A stretch of 64,000 bases of DNA from Kwoniella bestiolae CBS 10118 (GCF_000512585.2 NC_089246.1:434001-498000), one strand, 5' to 3'. Shown: positions 1 to 12,421, counted from the stretch's first letter. Program-made: numbers and translations. Notes: generated from the sequence alone by a model not told the origin.

Positions 1-2199
1 ATGGTTGGACTACATTCTCCTCGAGGATATTTGAGATGATACCCTGTAGTCAAGGGACGTAGTCAGCATCGACGATCCTCCTTTCTCTCAATTCCGATTC
101 GAATCGAATGCTGTGCTAGACGCTGGGAAAGAAATGAGTTCACTCACCTTCTTCACATTGATTCCAGCGTTCTTATCACCCAAAGCATGTTTGTTCCTCA
201 GCTCAGTCACAATAGCAATAGGGTTCAATCCTGCGTTCTCGGCCAAAGTCGTAGGTATAATCTCCAACGCTTCAGCGAAAGCTTGGAAACAGTATGCTTC
301 TTTTCCTTTTAATGTGTGAGCGTATTCGGTCAAAAGTCGAGAAACGTTGATTTCGGGTGCACCACCACCAGCGATCAAGGCTCTGTGATGATTGAACGAT
401 GGGTCAGCACATGAATGCGGCACCTAAAGTAAGACACAGTAGTGTGCAATGTCGTCGTGCCGAGTGATGATAGGATGAGAAGGATAATTCCAGATGACGG
501 GTCTCACTCACCTCTTCTTAACCAAACATCTAACCACACACAAAGCATCATGCAGCGATCTCTCCGATTCCTCCAAGACCAAGTCGTTCGCACCCGTACA
601 AACGACACTAACGGTCTTACCAGGATTCTTCACGCCAGTGACCTTTACGACCTTCGCACCAGCTTGACTAGTCTCCTCAACCAATTCCGCATGACCCAAC
701 TTGTCTTCCGTGAAAGCTTCAATATCCGCAACGGGTTTTGCGCCGGTCGACTTCGATATGAAATCAATCTCGTCCCTCTCTATATCCTTGATGACTAATA
801 TCTTCAATTTGGCCAAGAAATGTAATGATAGATCCGTTACTGCGTCTCTCAAGATTGATTTCTGGATTAAGAGGACATTACATCCGGTCTTCTTGATTCG
901 TTTACAGAGGTTGAGGAGGTATTGTCGTTCTTCCTTGAGGATCTTGTCCATTTGTCGATAATCGTTTACAACAATTTGATTGTCCATCTAGATTCAAATT
1001 TTCTTTTGTCAGCTATATGACCTTACGCCATTGTATCTCAAGGGCGATGATTAAAATAGAGGTATACACACATCTGGTTTAGGACTTGATAGTTGGAATT
1101 GGATCAACCCGATCTTAGCCTTCTCCATCCTTGTTGGCCCTCCTGCATTGTTCATGGTGATTTGGTTCAATGCTAATCCCTCGACCAGCTCGGTATCTTC
1201 GATGGTACCTCCAACTTTCTTGACTATCCTGATATCCCTCAAATCGACGTTATGAGATGATGACGAGACCAGTCTAGTAACAGCTGATACGGCAATAGGA
1301 GCGAGGGTGGAAGAGTATTGGGAGACGATCTGCAGAGGAGATAGGTCAACTTCATTTTTCAGGCAACGAAGGATCATTCCAGCTCACCTTGGAGTTCAAT
1401 GATGTTCTAGCGGCCTTTAACAAACTTTCCCTATCGTTCAGGTCCACTGGGATGCTCATCTCATCTAAGAACTCGACAGCTTTCGAAGCTGCTTTTTGGA
1501 ACGACTGAGCGACGGTGGTAGGGTGGATACCTGTATGACCATCGGCCATCAGTCATCACCAACGATTATAGTCATAATCAACGATAGTTCCTCCACACAC
1601 CTTGGTTGAGGAGCTTCTCCGCAGCTGACAACAGACTACCAGCAAGTACCACTACGGAAGTCGTACCATCTCCAGCTTCTATGTCTTGCGCTTGCGAGAG
1701 CTCGACCAACTGGATTTGTTCGAAATCAGCTTAACGTCTGTAGTATGTAAGAAGCTGACATACCATTCGAGCTGCAGGATGTAAGACAGCCATATGCTTG
1801 AGAATGGTGGCTCCATCGTTGGTGATTACAACTTCACCGGTTGAGGTTTGAATCTATAAGATTGTTACATTAGTACGCCCATCAAATTGTTGGAGTGGAT
1901 TTGGGTAATCCTCTAACTCACCATCTTATCCATTCCTTTTGGTCCCAAACTCGTTCGAACGGCATCGGCAACAGCTATGTAGGGGAAAGGTCAGCTAGCG
2001 ATACATCTTCGAGTTTAATGAAGCTCACCCTTAGCAGCGTTCATGTTGGACAATCGGACCTCTGTTGGTTTCCCCTACATGATCATATACAGATGTCAGC
2101 TTTGACCGTGTCTCTGTTCAATTGGGAAAATCGACATACCTTGTCGGTGAAAGAGCTATCAGAGATGCCCGCTGGGGCAGAAGCAGTTGCGGCGGCCAT
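1..2199 (-). CDS. CCT4: T-complex protein 1 subunit delta (CCT4), 3' end cut off by window edge
   Basis: This encodes the delta subunit of the cytosolic CCT/TRiC chaperonin, which folds actin, tubulin and WD40 proteins with ATP. The start ATG is at 2199-2197. A 20-residue first exon (2140-2199) is followed by several short introns. Visible hallmarks in order are the ATP-site motif GDGTTSVVV, the block [67 protein letters not shown] and [11 protein letters not shown]. The last readable exon at the left edge (about 1-46) gives [14 protein letters not shown], so only the C-terminal few dozen residues are missing. The [12 protein letters not shown] block separates the delta subunit from other CCT subunits. 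The gene is minus strand and its start faces the HP1 gene across about 375 bases. No frameshift is seen. Confidence 0.94.
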
Positions 2200-2574
2200 T
2201 GTGCGATGTTACTGCTTCGTCTTGTGGTGTTGCGAGAGGTTGAAGAGTGATGATGAGCGAGCAGAAGAGTATGGAATATCACTCATAAGATGGTCTATCA
2301 TGTTCGGTTCGTGTCTTTCTAAAGAATCCCAAGATTACCAAAGCGCGTGTCATGGTGAAATGAGCTGGGATGAATTACAATAAATACACGTCAACAAATA
2401 TTCACGTGAGCTTACGCTGCCATACCGTGATGCTGCAATCAACATTACTCGTAGTAACTTTCATACCCTCTTTCTCACTTGCTTGCTGTCGTCATCAAAC
2501 ATCTTATCAAGCTATCTTAATAACTACAAAGTCTCAGCCTCAGCCTTGATACTGGGCTCTAGCATTCGATCAAC
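2200..2574. promoter_or_regulatory. Divergent promoter region between CCT4 and the HP1-type gene
   Basis: About 375 bases separate the CCT4 start codon from the first HP1 coding sequence. No gene was recognised inside. An ATG at 2430 begins a short frame that could be a 5' exon of the HP1 gene: donor GTAGTA at 2451 and acceptor TAG at 2560-2562 would join it in frame. Confidence 0.5.
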
Positions 2575-3978
2575 GTGTCGTCCCCCGTACCCGCACCCAA
2601 TTCTCAATCAGGTGGACCATCAACTCCACCTCCAGCCAAGCCAACAAGTTCAGGTGGATTGTTATCAACCTTGACTAGATTATTACCCTTCACCTCGCCT
2701 GGTCCTTCCACGAAAGAACAAGATCAAATAGACATTGAAGAAGAGATGTCAGCTAGGAAATCACGATCTGCAGAGAAGGAAGTGGAGCCGCAGGATATGG
2801 AGGTTGAGGATCCTGCAGTAGATGGAACGGAGGGGGAGGAAGAAGAGGAGGAGGAGGAGGAGGAGGGAGAATACGAGGTCGAAGCTGTTGTTGATCACAG
2901 GCAGAAGAAGGTGAGTCACATTTGGGATTGAGCGAAATGAGGAGACTGGAGTACTGATCTTGTCCACGACTTGACTTCTTCAACTTCACCGTCGATGATC
3001 ATATTCGTCTCATTGATCTTCTACAAATCCTATTTCTCCTCTGGCGGAAAATAATGTTCCTCTGCATCGGAGAAATTCTCCTCTGGGGGAAAACTACTCG
3101 TTTTCCATACATAGGGGAATCAAGCTGGGAAATACGAATGTAAGTTCATCGTAGGGCCTCAATCAATGATCTCGCTGACTTTCCAAATACAGATCTCGTC
3201 TCGTGGAAGGGTTATGGACCAGAACACAACACCTGGGAACCGGAGGAACACGTGTGAGCTTCTATCTATCTCTCCGCAAACGATGATGTCTCTATGCTGA
3301 TATGCTGATCGGTTTGCTAGAGCTCATGCCGCTGACATCGTCTCACGATACTGGGCCACCAAACCGAAAACCGTCGCTGCTCCCAAAGAAACCAAGAAGA
3401 GAGGGAGACCTTCGGCCGGAGGATCATCCACCCCTGTCCCAGCATCGCAGAAAGCCAAATCTGCCAGAACGACCAACGGCACGGGCAAGCGAAGGACGGA
3501 AGGTGGAGATGATGACGACGAGGAGCAACCGGAGTTCGAAATTAGTCATGTTGATTCTACGGAGAAGTACGAGGATGTGCCGGATTGGGAGGATACGGTG
3601 AATAGCGTGGATACCATCGAGAGGGGTAGTAAGAATGATTTGGTGATTTATCTTACAATGTGAGTGGAATGTTCACATGCTAGGGAAGAGTGCAATCCTT
3701 GGGATCATGCTTACATGCAATACTTTGTGTGCTTCTGATAGGGTCGGAGGGGAGAAGGTTGCGGTTCCAACTGATTTGGCTTATCGAAGGTGCCCTCAGA
3801 AGGTAAATATCAACGGAACTTTTGTCCGTGATTATACGCTGACACAAAGGTAAAATCAATAGGTACTGCAGTTCTATGAGAAACACCTCAAGTGAGTTTC
3901 CATTTGTGCTCGTTCTGTAAGCCTCCTTTGTCGTACTGATTGTGCTCCTCCCACTTGACCAGGTGGAAAGCTTCATAA
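2575..3978 (+). CDS. HP1: HP1/Swi6-type heterochromatin protein (chromodomain plus chromoshadow domain)
   Basis: This is a heterochromatin protein that would read methylated H3K9 through its chromodomain and dimerise through its chromoshadow domain. Seven exons read in frame: 2575-2910, 3115-3139, 3193-3253, 3321-3659, 3742-3802, 3863-3891 and 3963-3978, giving about 288 residues. Order of parts: a Pro/Ser-rich tail, an acidic run of about ten Glu, then a chromodomain with YEVEAVVDHR, YEYLVSWKGY and NTWEPEEH. A basic, AT-hook-like linker (KKRGRPSAGG) follows, then the chromoshadow domain with LVIYLTMVGGEKVAVPTDLA and KVLQFYEKHLKWKAS at the C-terminus. The aromatic cage residues Tyr and Trp are present. 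The start is uncertain: the open frame has no ATG upstream of the Pro/Ser tail, and the in-frame triplet there is GTG at 2575 with A at -3. Alternatives are a spliced ATG exon at 2430 or the internal ATG at 2746. Confidence 0.88.
3115..3139 (+). other. 25-base microexon inside the chromodomain
   Basis: The frame requires an exon GGG..GAAT between acceptor ATAG (3111-3114) and donor GTAAGT (3140). It carries the residues GNQAGKYE and the first base of the next Tyr. It follows an unusually long intron of 204 bases (2911-3114). Confidence 0.7.
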
Positions 3979-6631
3979 GCCTTCTCCGCTCGACAAGCTA
4001 CCGATATTAAAGATGAAGTGTCCGCCATAATACGATCAGATATGTCTTCCTCAATCTCTCAAATCAACTTTTTACGTCTTTCGAGCAGTACGATCCCTCT
4101 TTATATTTCTCATCCATCTGGGTCAAGGAGGAAAAAGTGAAATAGCCACCCCTTCGTTTTAGTCTCTTTTACTTATGTGCTTAAAGTATCTCCGTTGTGT
4201 CTTTCCGAAATTTTCATGGTTGTAAGCTTTCTCCTGCTCCTCGATGATTTTCCGATCAAGAGCAGTCTCCTTTTTTACTATATATACGTCACTCCTTGCT
4301 GTTCGAGGAGGTAATCTCCATGCAGAATGACCAACATGTCTCAACTTTGTGCTGAACTCGACTCATATTGAGCACTCACCGTATTGATTGTGTTACCATG
4401 GACAAAATAGTCTCGGTGATTGACGGGATCAAATCTCTATGCGCTTTGACCGGATATCGTACACAAGTGAATCGTTGATGATGAAACGGTGTGTTTGGTT
4501 AAATTACTATACATCCTTGTTCGGTTTACATCATCATCATCAACATCAACAATGATGATCACACTTACTGTAACATTCCCCTCCTACTCACACGACACGC
4601 CCAAAGCAATAAGCAGCACCGCCCCGTCCTCACAAGAGACATACGGAACGCGATCAATCTGCGAGATCAACCGAGATTAACATCCAGCGCATTGATCGTC
4701 TTTGCATCGACCTGAACTAATGGTTATTGAAATACACTAACATCATCCTACTTACTCGGAATGTGAACTAACGATTTCTACGTCGGTGAGACCGAGTATC
4801 TTGGTGATCTCACCGAAGCTTGGAAATACATTACTTTTCTCTTTGTTGGAAGTTTATGATCATGATGTTTCCTCCTATTTCTGACGTCCAGCTAATTGGA
4901 TCATATACACATCGATCACTACACACTCACTAGATAATCACACTCTTTCATCACTCACACTCTCATCCAATCTTCACTCATTCCTTTCCTGTGCGCCCAC
5001 AATATATCTATCACACTTCAGCGACTATCAGCCTAGTAGGATCATCATTTGATTGAACACGAGCGATCATCGAATACTCCCATCACACAAAGTATTAATC
5101 AACAATCCGACAACGGTTGGGTGCACGGCGTCCAATCCAGCGGGCTACGATCGAACAAAGGCAAACACGCATCCCAAAAATAGAACCGTACGATTGTTCG
5201 GTTCCCCTCAATCCCATAAATCAAACATCATCAACCTCTCAAATTAGCTGGCTAGAAGTCCTTGTGATTCCCATATTCTATAAAGGAAGCTTATTATACA
5301 AATCGACATTCACACGCAGTTCAATCACCTATCCTTTACCTTCGGAACGTTCGGATCAAAGCGTGTCGAGCAAGACCGAAGAGCGAATTCAATTCCTTTG
5401 TACTCCCAGCCTTACCTGATTTACCGGACTAGAGTACGCATGGAGATCAAAATTTTGGTGACTGTAGAAACATATTGCGATATATCGAGTTATAGTACAT
5501 AAAAATCCTGAACGAGGAACAGTGTAGGATTGATCGCTGTGTATGTTAGTCTCAAGATCACGCCCCTGTCTGTAACCCTCGATTCGTTTAATATCAGATC
5601 TCATCAAGAAATAAGAATCAAGAATCAAAAACAGGGCGAAAACGCACTTCTCAGACGTCCAGAAGATACTTCGGGGCTAGACAGTAGGAGCGAGTAGTTC
5701 GGCTCGGGTGTATGATCATCTCACTTGTTCGACACTGCTACCTTCTTTCGGCTACCGCCAGATTCATATAGAATATAGAGTGTACAGCACAAAACGTGTG
5801 GATAACAACCCCTTTCTCGCTGGTCTGGATTTCCCCCCATACCCTCGAGAAACCCATCTTTTACTTCTATTCGTTGACTATCGTTAGCTTCATATTAGCC
5901 TAATTGGGACGGGCACTTCATAACAAATACAAGGTCCTTTCCGATTCTAGTTCGCTATTCATCAACTGGTTCAAGCAAACTACGGACAAGTTGGCAGAAA
6001 CATACATTAAACCTCGAAAACATTCGACATCTCCCCGATATATCCTACTTAACGCTCGCTCTAGCTCATCGTCTCAACTCGTCTACATGTGTGTACAACT
6101 TTCTTCCTCTCCATTATCAATGATCCTGGTGGTATCTCCCTTCATCCCAGATCTCGCACAAGCAAAGCCAAGACGGGATCTACTATACAAGATTACATCT
6201 CCTGTCCAGTCTTCCCTTTGACAATCAATGATCATCGCCCCTCGCCTCTCAGCCGAGAGTCAGCACCTGAAAGGAACTTCGTACCAGATATGTTTCGTCC
6301 ACTTCCCATCAAAGGAGAGGTGTGCCAAAATGTCTCGCTTGAGTGATTTGTTGGTCGGTAGATGAATTCAACTATTTATGACGATATCGTCTCGTCCCGT
6401 CTCATCCCATCTCATCATAGTCATTCGTTCTTCTGATCCGCAGTCTTTTTGAAATTGATTTTCTCTTTTGCTTTTAATTTTGATTTGTACCTGCTTTACT
6501 CTTTTGACGACATTCACTTTGATCTTATCGCATTCACATATTTTCGCACCTTATCTGCCATACCACGATCAACAATCAATACTTACTCATTCTTATAATC
6601 TAGCTCTATCGAATCACTAATATCGAACAAT
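3979..6631. other. Long intergenic region upstream of laccase 1, no gene recognised
   Basis: About 2.65 kb between the HP1 stop and the laccase 1 start. Frames here are short, mostly lack ATG starts and show no recognisable protein. The first part must hold the HP1 3' UTR and the last few hundred bases the laccase 1 promoter and 5' UTR. No convincing TATA box was found just before 6632. I see no RNA gene. Confidence 0.5.
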
Positions 6632-9506
6632 ATGCGAAACCTCTTCACCATCCTATCGATACTGTCGCTTGCGCCATTCCTCATCTTGGCTCAAGAGATC
6701 GATCCCGACACCAATCAAGAAGTAGCCAGCGATTTGGACTCCCTTTGGGGCGGGGCCTTAGCAGAGTGAGTATCGGTCTATCATACCCAAAATGTGTATC
6801 TATCGATTTGTACCGTAAAGACGTATCGCTGATTGTTGACTTACAATGGTCTGTAATAGTATATCCGGTTCCAACTCCAGTACTGATCCCCTTCCTCAGA
6901 GGTGGGCTAGAACCGAATATCAATCATTCATCCTTTCGAATGATTTCGAAATCACCGATCAGCCCGTGAGTGCTCATAATCAGCATATCTCCGATGTCAA
7001 TGCCTGATACCTGACCATTCTCTAGCAACTTAGAGAATACGACTTCGAGATCAAGCGAGTCCAATTTCTCATCACTTGTCGCATGAATGTCGCTGATCTT
7101 CTTCCGGCAATTTCGATAGGGCCGTCACTGCTAATCCTGATGGTTACACAAGGCAGATATACACTATCAATGGTCAATTCCCTGCGCCCGTCATAGAAGT
7201 CAATACGGGTGATACTGTTCGTGTACATGTGAGGAACAGTTTGGATATTCCCCAGACTATTCGTAAGTCCACTTGTTGGTCGTAATGATTTACAACTGAT
7301 TACATGGTTGACCATATACAAATAGATTGGCACGGGATCTCTCAAAATGGTACAAACATCATGGACGGCGTTCCTGGTATCACTCAGGTTGGTAGAATCA
7401 TAACCACACGAACAAAGGATTAAGTACTGATATGCATTGTCCAGTGCCCTATCCCACCTGGGAGCAACTTCACATACGAGTTTCCCATCGTAGAGCAATA
7501 CGGCACATACTGGTATCACTCACACTTTGCGAACACCATGGCTGATGGGATTGCTGGAGCGTAAGTCATCGGTTGCTGTGCCCTTTGGAACAGTATATCG
7601 AGGCATTAACGTGTGTGACTGCATAGCTTCATTGTACACAATCCAAACGATCCTCTGAAGCGTGGAAGAGATTATGATGAAGAGAGGATCTTGCTCATTC
7701 AGGACTGGATGTAAGTTAGGTTATGATCGATCCAAGGTCGTCTGAGGCTGATCTGAAATTCCCTCCGAAGGTGGGACCAATCTACCGATATTGTCGCCGC
7801 CCTCAAATCACGCGAGGGCTATAGAGGGGTAAGAGGCGGAATTTGAGGTTGAGAGAGGATTTTAGCTGATGGAATGTCATTTAATATCCTAGTCGCCTGG
7901 TGCTCCGAAGGGCGATTCCATCTTGATCAACAATGTCGTGAGTGCATATACAACATCCCCTCATCTACACGACATACAGTGGTACTGATTTCTGACAACG
8001 TTTCCATGACAACAGGGCCAAACCAATTGTTCTGGTCCCAATTATCCCCAAGGCGCCGAATGCAACTTACCTAAATTACCAGAAATTCCAGTCATCGTGG
8101 GCAAAAAAACCAGAATACGAATCATCAACACCGGAGCTCATTCGATGTTGAGAATATCGATCGACCAACATGAACTCGAAGTTGCCGAGGTGGATACCGA
8201 CCCCGTCTTAGGACCTACCATCCATGAGATTCCTGTTGCTCCCGCTCAGAGGTACTCCATCATCGTGGATGCCAATCAAGGTCAGGCGGGCGATAAATTC
8301 TGGTTGAGAGCGAATGTCGCTGTGGGATGCATGGATAAAGTCCGACAGGAAGCGTTTGCTGTGTTTAGGTATACGAATAACAACGAACAGTACGATGATG
8401 GTGATGAGGTGCCTGATACCCAAGCATGGTGAGGTCATACCTTTTCTCCACTCCAATAATGAGCACGTCAGCTGATATCGTGGTGTACACAGGGATGATC
8501 TCGCTGCGTTCGATTCGCCATGCCGTGATTTGGATGATCAATATACGTTGACGTGAGTCATACAAGCCATGCTTCTTCATAACATGACTGACATCTATCT
8601 TCCACATTGTATAGTCCACGAGATCCTATCGATGCATTCACCAAACCCCTTCAAACCCATGCATTGTCCAGTAAATTCGGTACCTTCCTAGGTGTTAAGG
8701 GTCAAAATATCACCGGATTCGTAAGTCCCTTCTTTTCACCAGTCAATATACCAACTGAGGGTCAACCTATGGTTGTTACAGGCCTTCAACAATATCTCCT
8801 TCCAGAACCAAATCTGGGACCCGATGTTACCTCACGTCATCGACTCGGGGAACTACTCTGTCGAGAACGTCGCTCAAGTGGTATTTGACTGCGATGGATA
8901 CGTCGATCTCATCCTCAACAACCTGGACGGCGGTATCGATCACCCATACCATCTACACGGTAATGAGTTCCAAGTGATCAAGAGGGGTAATGGGAATTTG
9001 ACGGTGGAAGAAGCCCAAGCTATGGATCTGAGCAACATCACCAACCCCCTTAGGAGAGATACCATCTTCATACCTGGGAATGCGTACGCGATCTTGAGGA
9101 TCAGGACGGATAATCCTGGTGTGTGGGCATTGCATTGTCATATCGGTTGGCATCTGGCTGTTGGTAAGGTAAGTGTGGTATCAGCCAGTCCAACCCTCGT
9201 AACAAGTACTGATGTGGGCTGTATAATGTAGCTCGCAACGATGGTTGTTCGACCTGACGATATAAAGAGCTTCGAACAGCCCGAAGATTGGAAAGGGGTA
9301 AGTGTCGATCTTTGAGCCTCCGCCTGAATCGGTCCTTCTTGTACTGATGAATTATCTGTTGATAGCTATGCGCGGGCCAAGACACCGATGAGGAAGGTCC
9401 CGCAAGAAGATCACTTGACTCCCCCACGTCACCCGCTGGACATCTGCAATCGCTGCGTGAGGTGAAGAACCGTGTGATTACTCGAACAGGTCCAAGGGAT
9501 GTGTGA
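6632..9506 (+). CDS. Laccase 1 (secreted multicopper oxidase)
   Basis: This is a multicopper oxidase that would oxidise phenols (and possibly metals) while reducing oxygen to water. The ATG at 6632 opens a signal peptide ([20 protein letters not shown]). About a dozen short introns interrupt the gene, and the stop is TGA at 9504-9506, giving roughly 600 residues. All four copper motifs are readable: [15 protein letters not shown] (about 7323-7367), [16 protein letters not shown] (about 7502-7550), [13 protein letters not shown] (about 8941-8980) and [12 protein letters not shown] (about 9130-9168). These contain the ten His and one Cys ligands. The tail is basic and unrelated to the other two laccases. 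It is the most diverged of the three: [14 protein letters not shown] here versus [14 protein letters not shown] in laccases 2 and 3. Its neighbour downstream is SDR1, same strand. Confidence 0.93.
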
Positions 9507-10228
9507 GCGATTCACAATGTCGACTGACTAATTGAAGGAGGAACGAGGAGGGCAAAAACAAACATTATAATGGATTTACCGTACAGTATTACAGTTCTGG
9601 AGTGGTAAGCTTGAGGGATGAATATGGAGGCTCAGACGAAAGACTATATCATATTTACATACACCAGTTTTTGGCGATTACATGTACACGGACGATATTT
9701 GTATTTAACGGTACGTCACATTGCATCAATAGGACAGGACAATAACAGTACATAGATTTAGATTACATCATATACATTGCATTACATATCTCCTCAATTC
9801 AATACCCTAATGTTCCTTGACTGGGTAACAGTGCCGGCTTGAGACCGACTCACATTTATCTGATAGCGACATATATCGCTCACCTACCATCCAGTTAGAT
9901 CCTGTGCACTGTTAGCATGCCAGCGTCCGATCCTGATGAAGTGTATCGGCATTCACAATGGATGATTATCAAGCATAGCTCTATTCTCGTAATCTGATAA
10001 ACTCAGCGATGCCAATTATCACGAATCTATTACCTTAAAAGGAAAGGTTATGCTCATGCGCATTGTGAAGCGTCTCGGCGAGTCCGAATGATGAGTAAGA
10101 ATTGTGGGTGGATAAACGATACTCCGCGCAAACGCTCGGTGTCGCTCCTGTCTTTTTCTCTGAGCGTCCATAAGGTTACATTGGTTGTCCAATCATTCTC
10201 GGCAATACTGCTCATCCAAGAGCTCGGC

Positions 10229-10243
10229 GATGCTTATGCAGAC
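10229..10243 (+). promoter_or_regulatory. Upstream element GATGCTTATGCAGAC (shared with laccase 2)
   Basis: The sequence matches 14 of 15 bases with 23761-23775 upstream of laccase 2. Both lie about 180-205 bases before their start codons, and about 70-77 bases before a GGAAAGGTATA core. A functional role is inference. Confidence 0.5.
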
Positions 10244-10312
10244 TCAGGATTGAGGACCGACGGTGCATGCGCTGGTTACACATGGACGAGATGATTGGGG
10301 AGAGCGGAAAGG

Positions 10313-10320
10313 TATAAATA
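10313..10320 (+). promoter_or_regulatory. TATA box of SDR1 (TATAAATA)
   Basis: TATAAATA lies about 113 bases before the SDR1 ATG, in the context GGAAAGGTATAAATAGG. The spacing suits a TATA box followed by a short 5' UTR. Confidence 0.65.
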
Positions 10321-10432
10321 GGTGTCTTCTATCGAAAGGGAGGTCCTGTTCTTCATCTTCGCACACAATCATACAAGTTGTCAAAGTCAAACCTCCAACC
10401 AAATTCATAAACCTCAAGCTCACCTACATTAA

Positions 10433-11508
10433 ATGAAGGTATTCTTGACTGGAGCGTCAGGATGGGTCGGAAGACACGTCGTACCTGAGTTACTAGGCCG
10501 TGGACACGCCGTCACTGCTCTCGCCAGATCAGACGCTGCTGTGAGTGTTATCCCAACTGTCGACTCGTTACGATAGATACTAAATCATAAGTGCGATGCT
10601 TGCCACAGGTCAAACATCTTGAGAGTCGAGGTGTACAGGCGGTCAGAGGATCTTTGGAAGACCTGAAGGTGCTATTCGATGCATCCAGAGAGGCAGATGC
10701 GGTCATTCACTTGGCGTATATCCATGATTTCTCGGATTACGGAGGCAAACCTGCTCAGAGTGAGTGGTCCTCCCTGCGTCTTTACCTTCTCTGAACGACT
10801 TCTCAGACGCGGCATAGATTTTGAGCTTAATGTAACATCTTGTATCATGTATCAGTCGATTACGCAGCCATCCGAAGCATGTGCTCAGCCCTCGAGGGTA
10901 GCAACAAGGTCATCGTCTGTACCTCGGCGATCACCAGTCAATGTCAGGTTGAGACTGACCGCGCGTTCGCTGGACCCCGACAAGAAGCTGAGAAAGTCGT
11001 CTTTGGTTTTAACGACAAGGGGGTCCGAACGGTCGTGGTCCGCTTATCACCCTCGGTCCATGGGGATGGTGACCACGGGTTGATCTCGTTCTTCATCCAG
11101 ATGGCTCGGGCAAAGGGATTTACGGGGTACATCGGCGACGGAGCCAATACATGGTCAGGCGTCCACGTAATGGATGCAGCGAGATTGTATAGAATGGCAA
11201 TTGAGAATCACGATCTGAAAGCGGGAACCGTCCTGAACGGGGCGGAACAACATCTGGAGGGAACTTCTTTCAAAGATATCCAGAGTATCATCGCTAAGAG
11301 ACTGGACATCCCCCTCAAGAGTTTCGGATCCCAGGAAGAAGCCAAGGAGTATTTTGGAGGATTGACGTACTTTGCTAATTTCAATATGAAACCTTCTACC
11401 CAGATTACGAGGGATTTGACGGGCTGGGAACCTAGGGAGATTGGGCTCTTGGAGGATCTGGAGACTGGAGAGTACTTTAGTACGGAAAATACCTTTTGGA
11501 AGGAGTAG
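10433..11508 (+). CDS. SDR1: atypical extended short-chain dehydrogenase/epimerase-like protein
   Basis: This is an NAD(P)-binding Rossmann oxidoreductase of the NAD-dependent epimerase/dehydratase group; the substrate is unknown. Three exons (10433-10540, 10609-10759, 10856-11508) give 303 residues. The N-terminal MKVFLTGASGWVGRHVVPEL carries the glycine-rich TGxxGxxG motif. Then come a conserved IHLAYIHDFSDYGG segment, SLEDLK, GVRTVVVRLSPSVHGDGDHG, and GWEPREIGLLEDLETGEYF near the C-terminus. The usual YxxxK active-site pair is not evident: the expected region reads AGPRQEAEKV. This suggests an atypical SDR resembling bacterial family members. SDR2 at 52.4 kb is a close paralogue with identical intron positions. 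It lies downstream of laccase 1 on the same strand and probably has its own promoter. Confidence 0.88.
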
Positions 11509-12076
11509 GTTGGATCAGGTTGTAGATTCTCTGTGTCTTTGTAGGTGTAGTTGTAGATAGGGTTAAAAAGATATGATATGAACTTTTGACGTAGTATATG
11601 CATGATCGTGCTTAACGATAACCCATTCACGTCCAGTCGAGCAGCCTTTCAATGAACCTTTCATGTGTTGAGCTCAATGACTATGAAGATAGACTCACAC
11701 TTGACCATGGCGAACATAGCACCCCGAGCCCTCTCCCATATCTACCTCTGCATGAGATACTCCATGATCCCATGCAACCTTGTATATCGTCCGCAGATTC
11801 ACTATACATGCAAAGACGTACTAACGGTCGTCAATCTCCGTGCTGCTCCTCGCACAGCCTGAAACTCATCTGTGCACCCTTTTTCTCATACCGTGAGGCC
11901 TATCAACCGGCGAACCTCCTTCTCAACAGCTCTATGAAATTCCACTCGAAGCTTCACCTCCTATTCCAACCCGGAGAGGCGAAAAGGTACTCCCTTCTCC
12001 CTCGATGGTCAATGGTTCCGAACCGATATCCCATATCCCTGTTGATGGTGCTCTAACTCAGTGATTAATTCCGCAG

Positions 12077-12102
12077 CCACACACACACACACATACACAC
12101 AA
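12077..12102. repeat. CA dinucleotide microsatellite
   Basis: An imperfect (CA)n run of about 25 bases, broken by one CATA unit. It lies in non-coding sequence. Confidence 0.85.
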
Positions 12103-12421
12103 CTAATCTCTAAAAACGTTTTCTCAGAACGATCTGAAATTGATTGTTTGGCTTTGATGGGGTGGCTTGTGTGTTGTGTGTGTTTGATGGTCGTAACGCA
12201 AGGACGATCGCGAAAGGGACAAGGGACAGAGCGTTACATGTACAAAGCACCTTTTGTAGATCTTCGAGATCAAGGCGATTCTGCCGCAAGGTCTCGAGTT
12301 CAGCAAGCTTGTCATGTTGTACTTACAAGATGGGGAAGCAAAAGATACAGTATGTCTGGATTCCTTCAGAGGGAGGTCAATCAAGGATGAAACCATCCCA
12401 TCCCTGCGGGACCACGTGGGA

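Larger units (their letters stand above)
9507..10432. promoter_or_regulatory. Intergenic region holding laccase 1 3' UTR and SDR1 promoter
   Basis: No gene is recognised here. The distal part holds the SDR1 promoter: CTCGGCGATGC at 10223-10233, GATGCTTATGCAGAC at 10229-10243 and the core element GGAAAGGTATAAATAGG at 10306-10322. All are within about 210 bases of the SDR1 ATG. Confidence 0.6.

Noticed and set aside
4159..4344. Charged 61-codon frame on the minus strand
   Set aside because: It begins at TTG rather than ATG, has no splice partner exons and resembles no protein I know.
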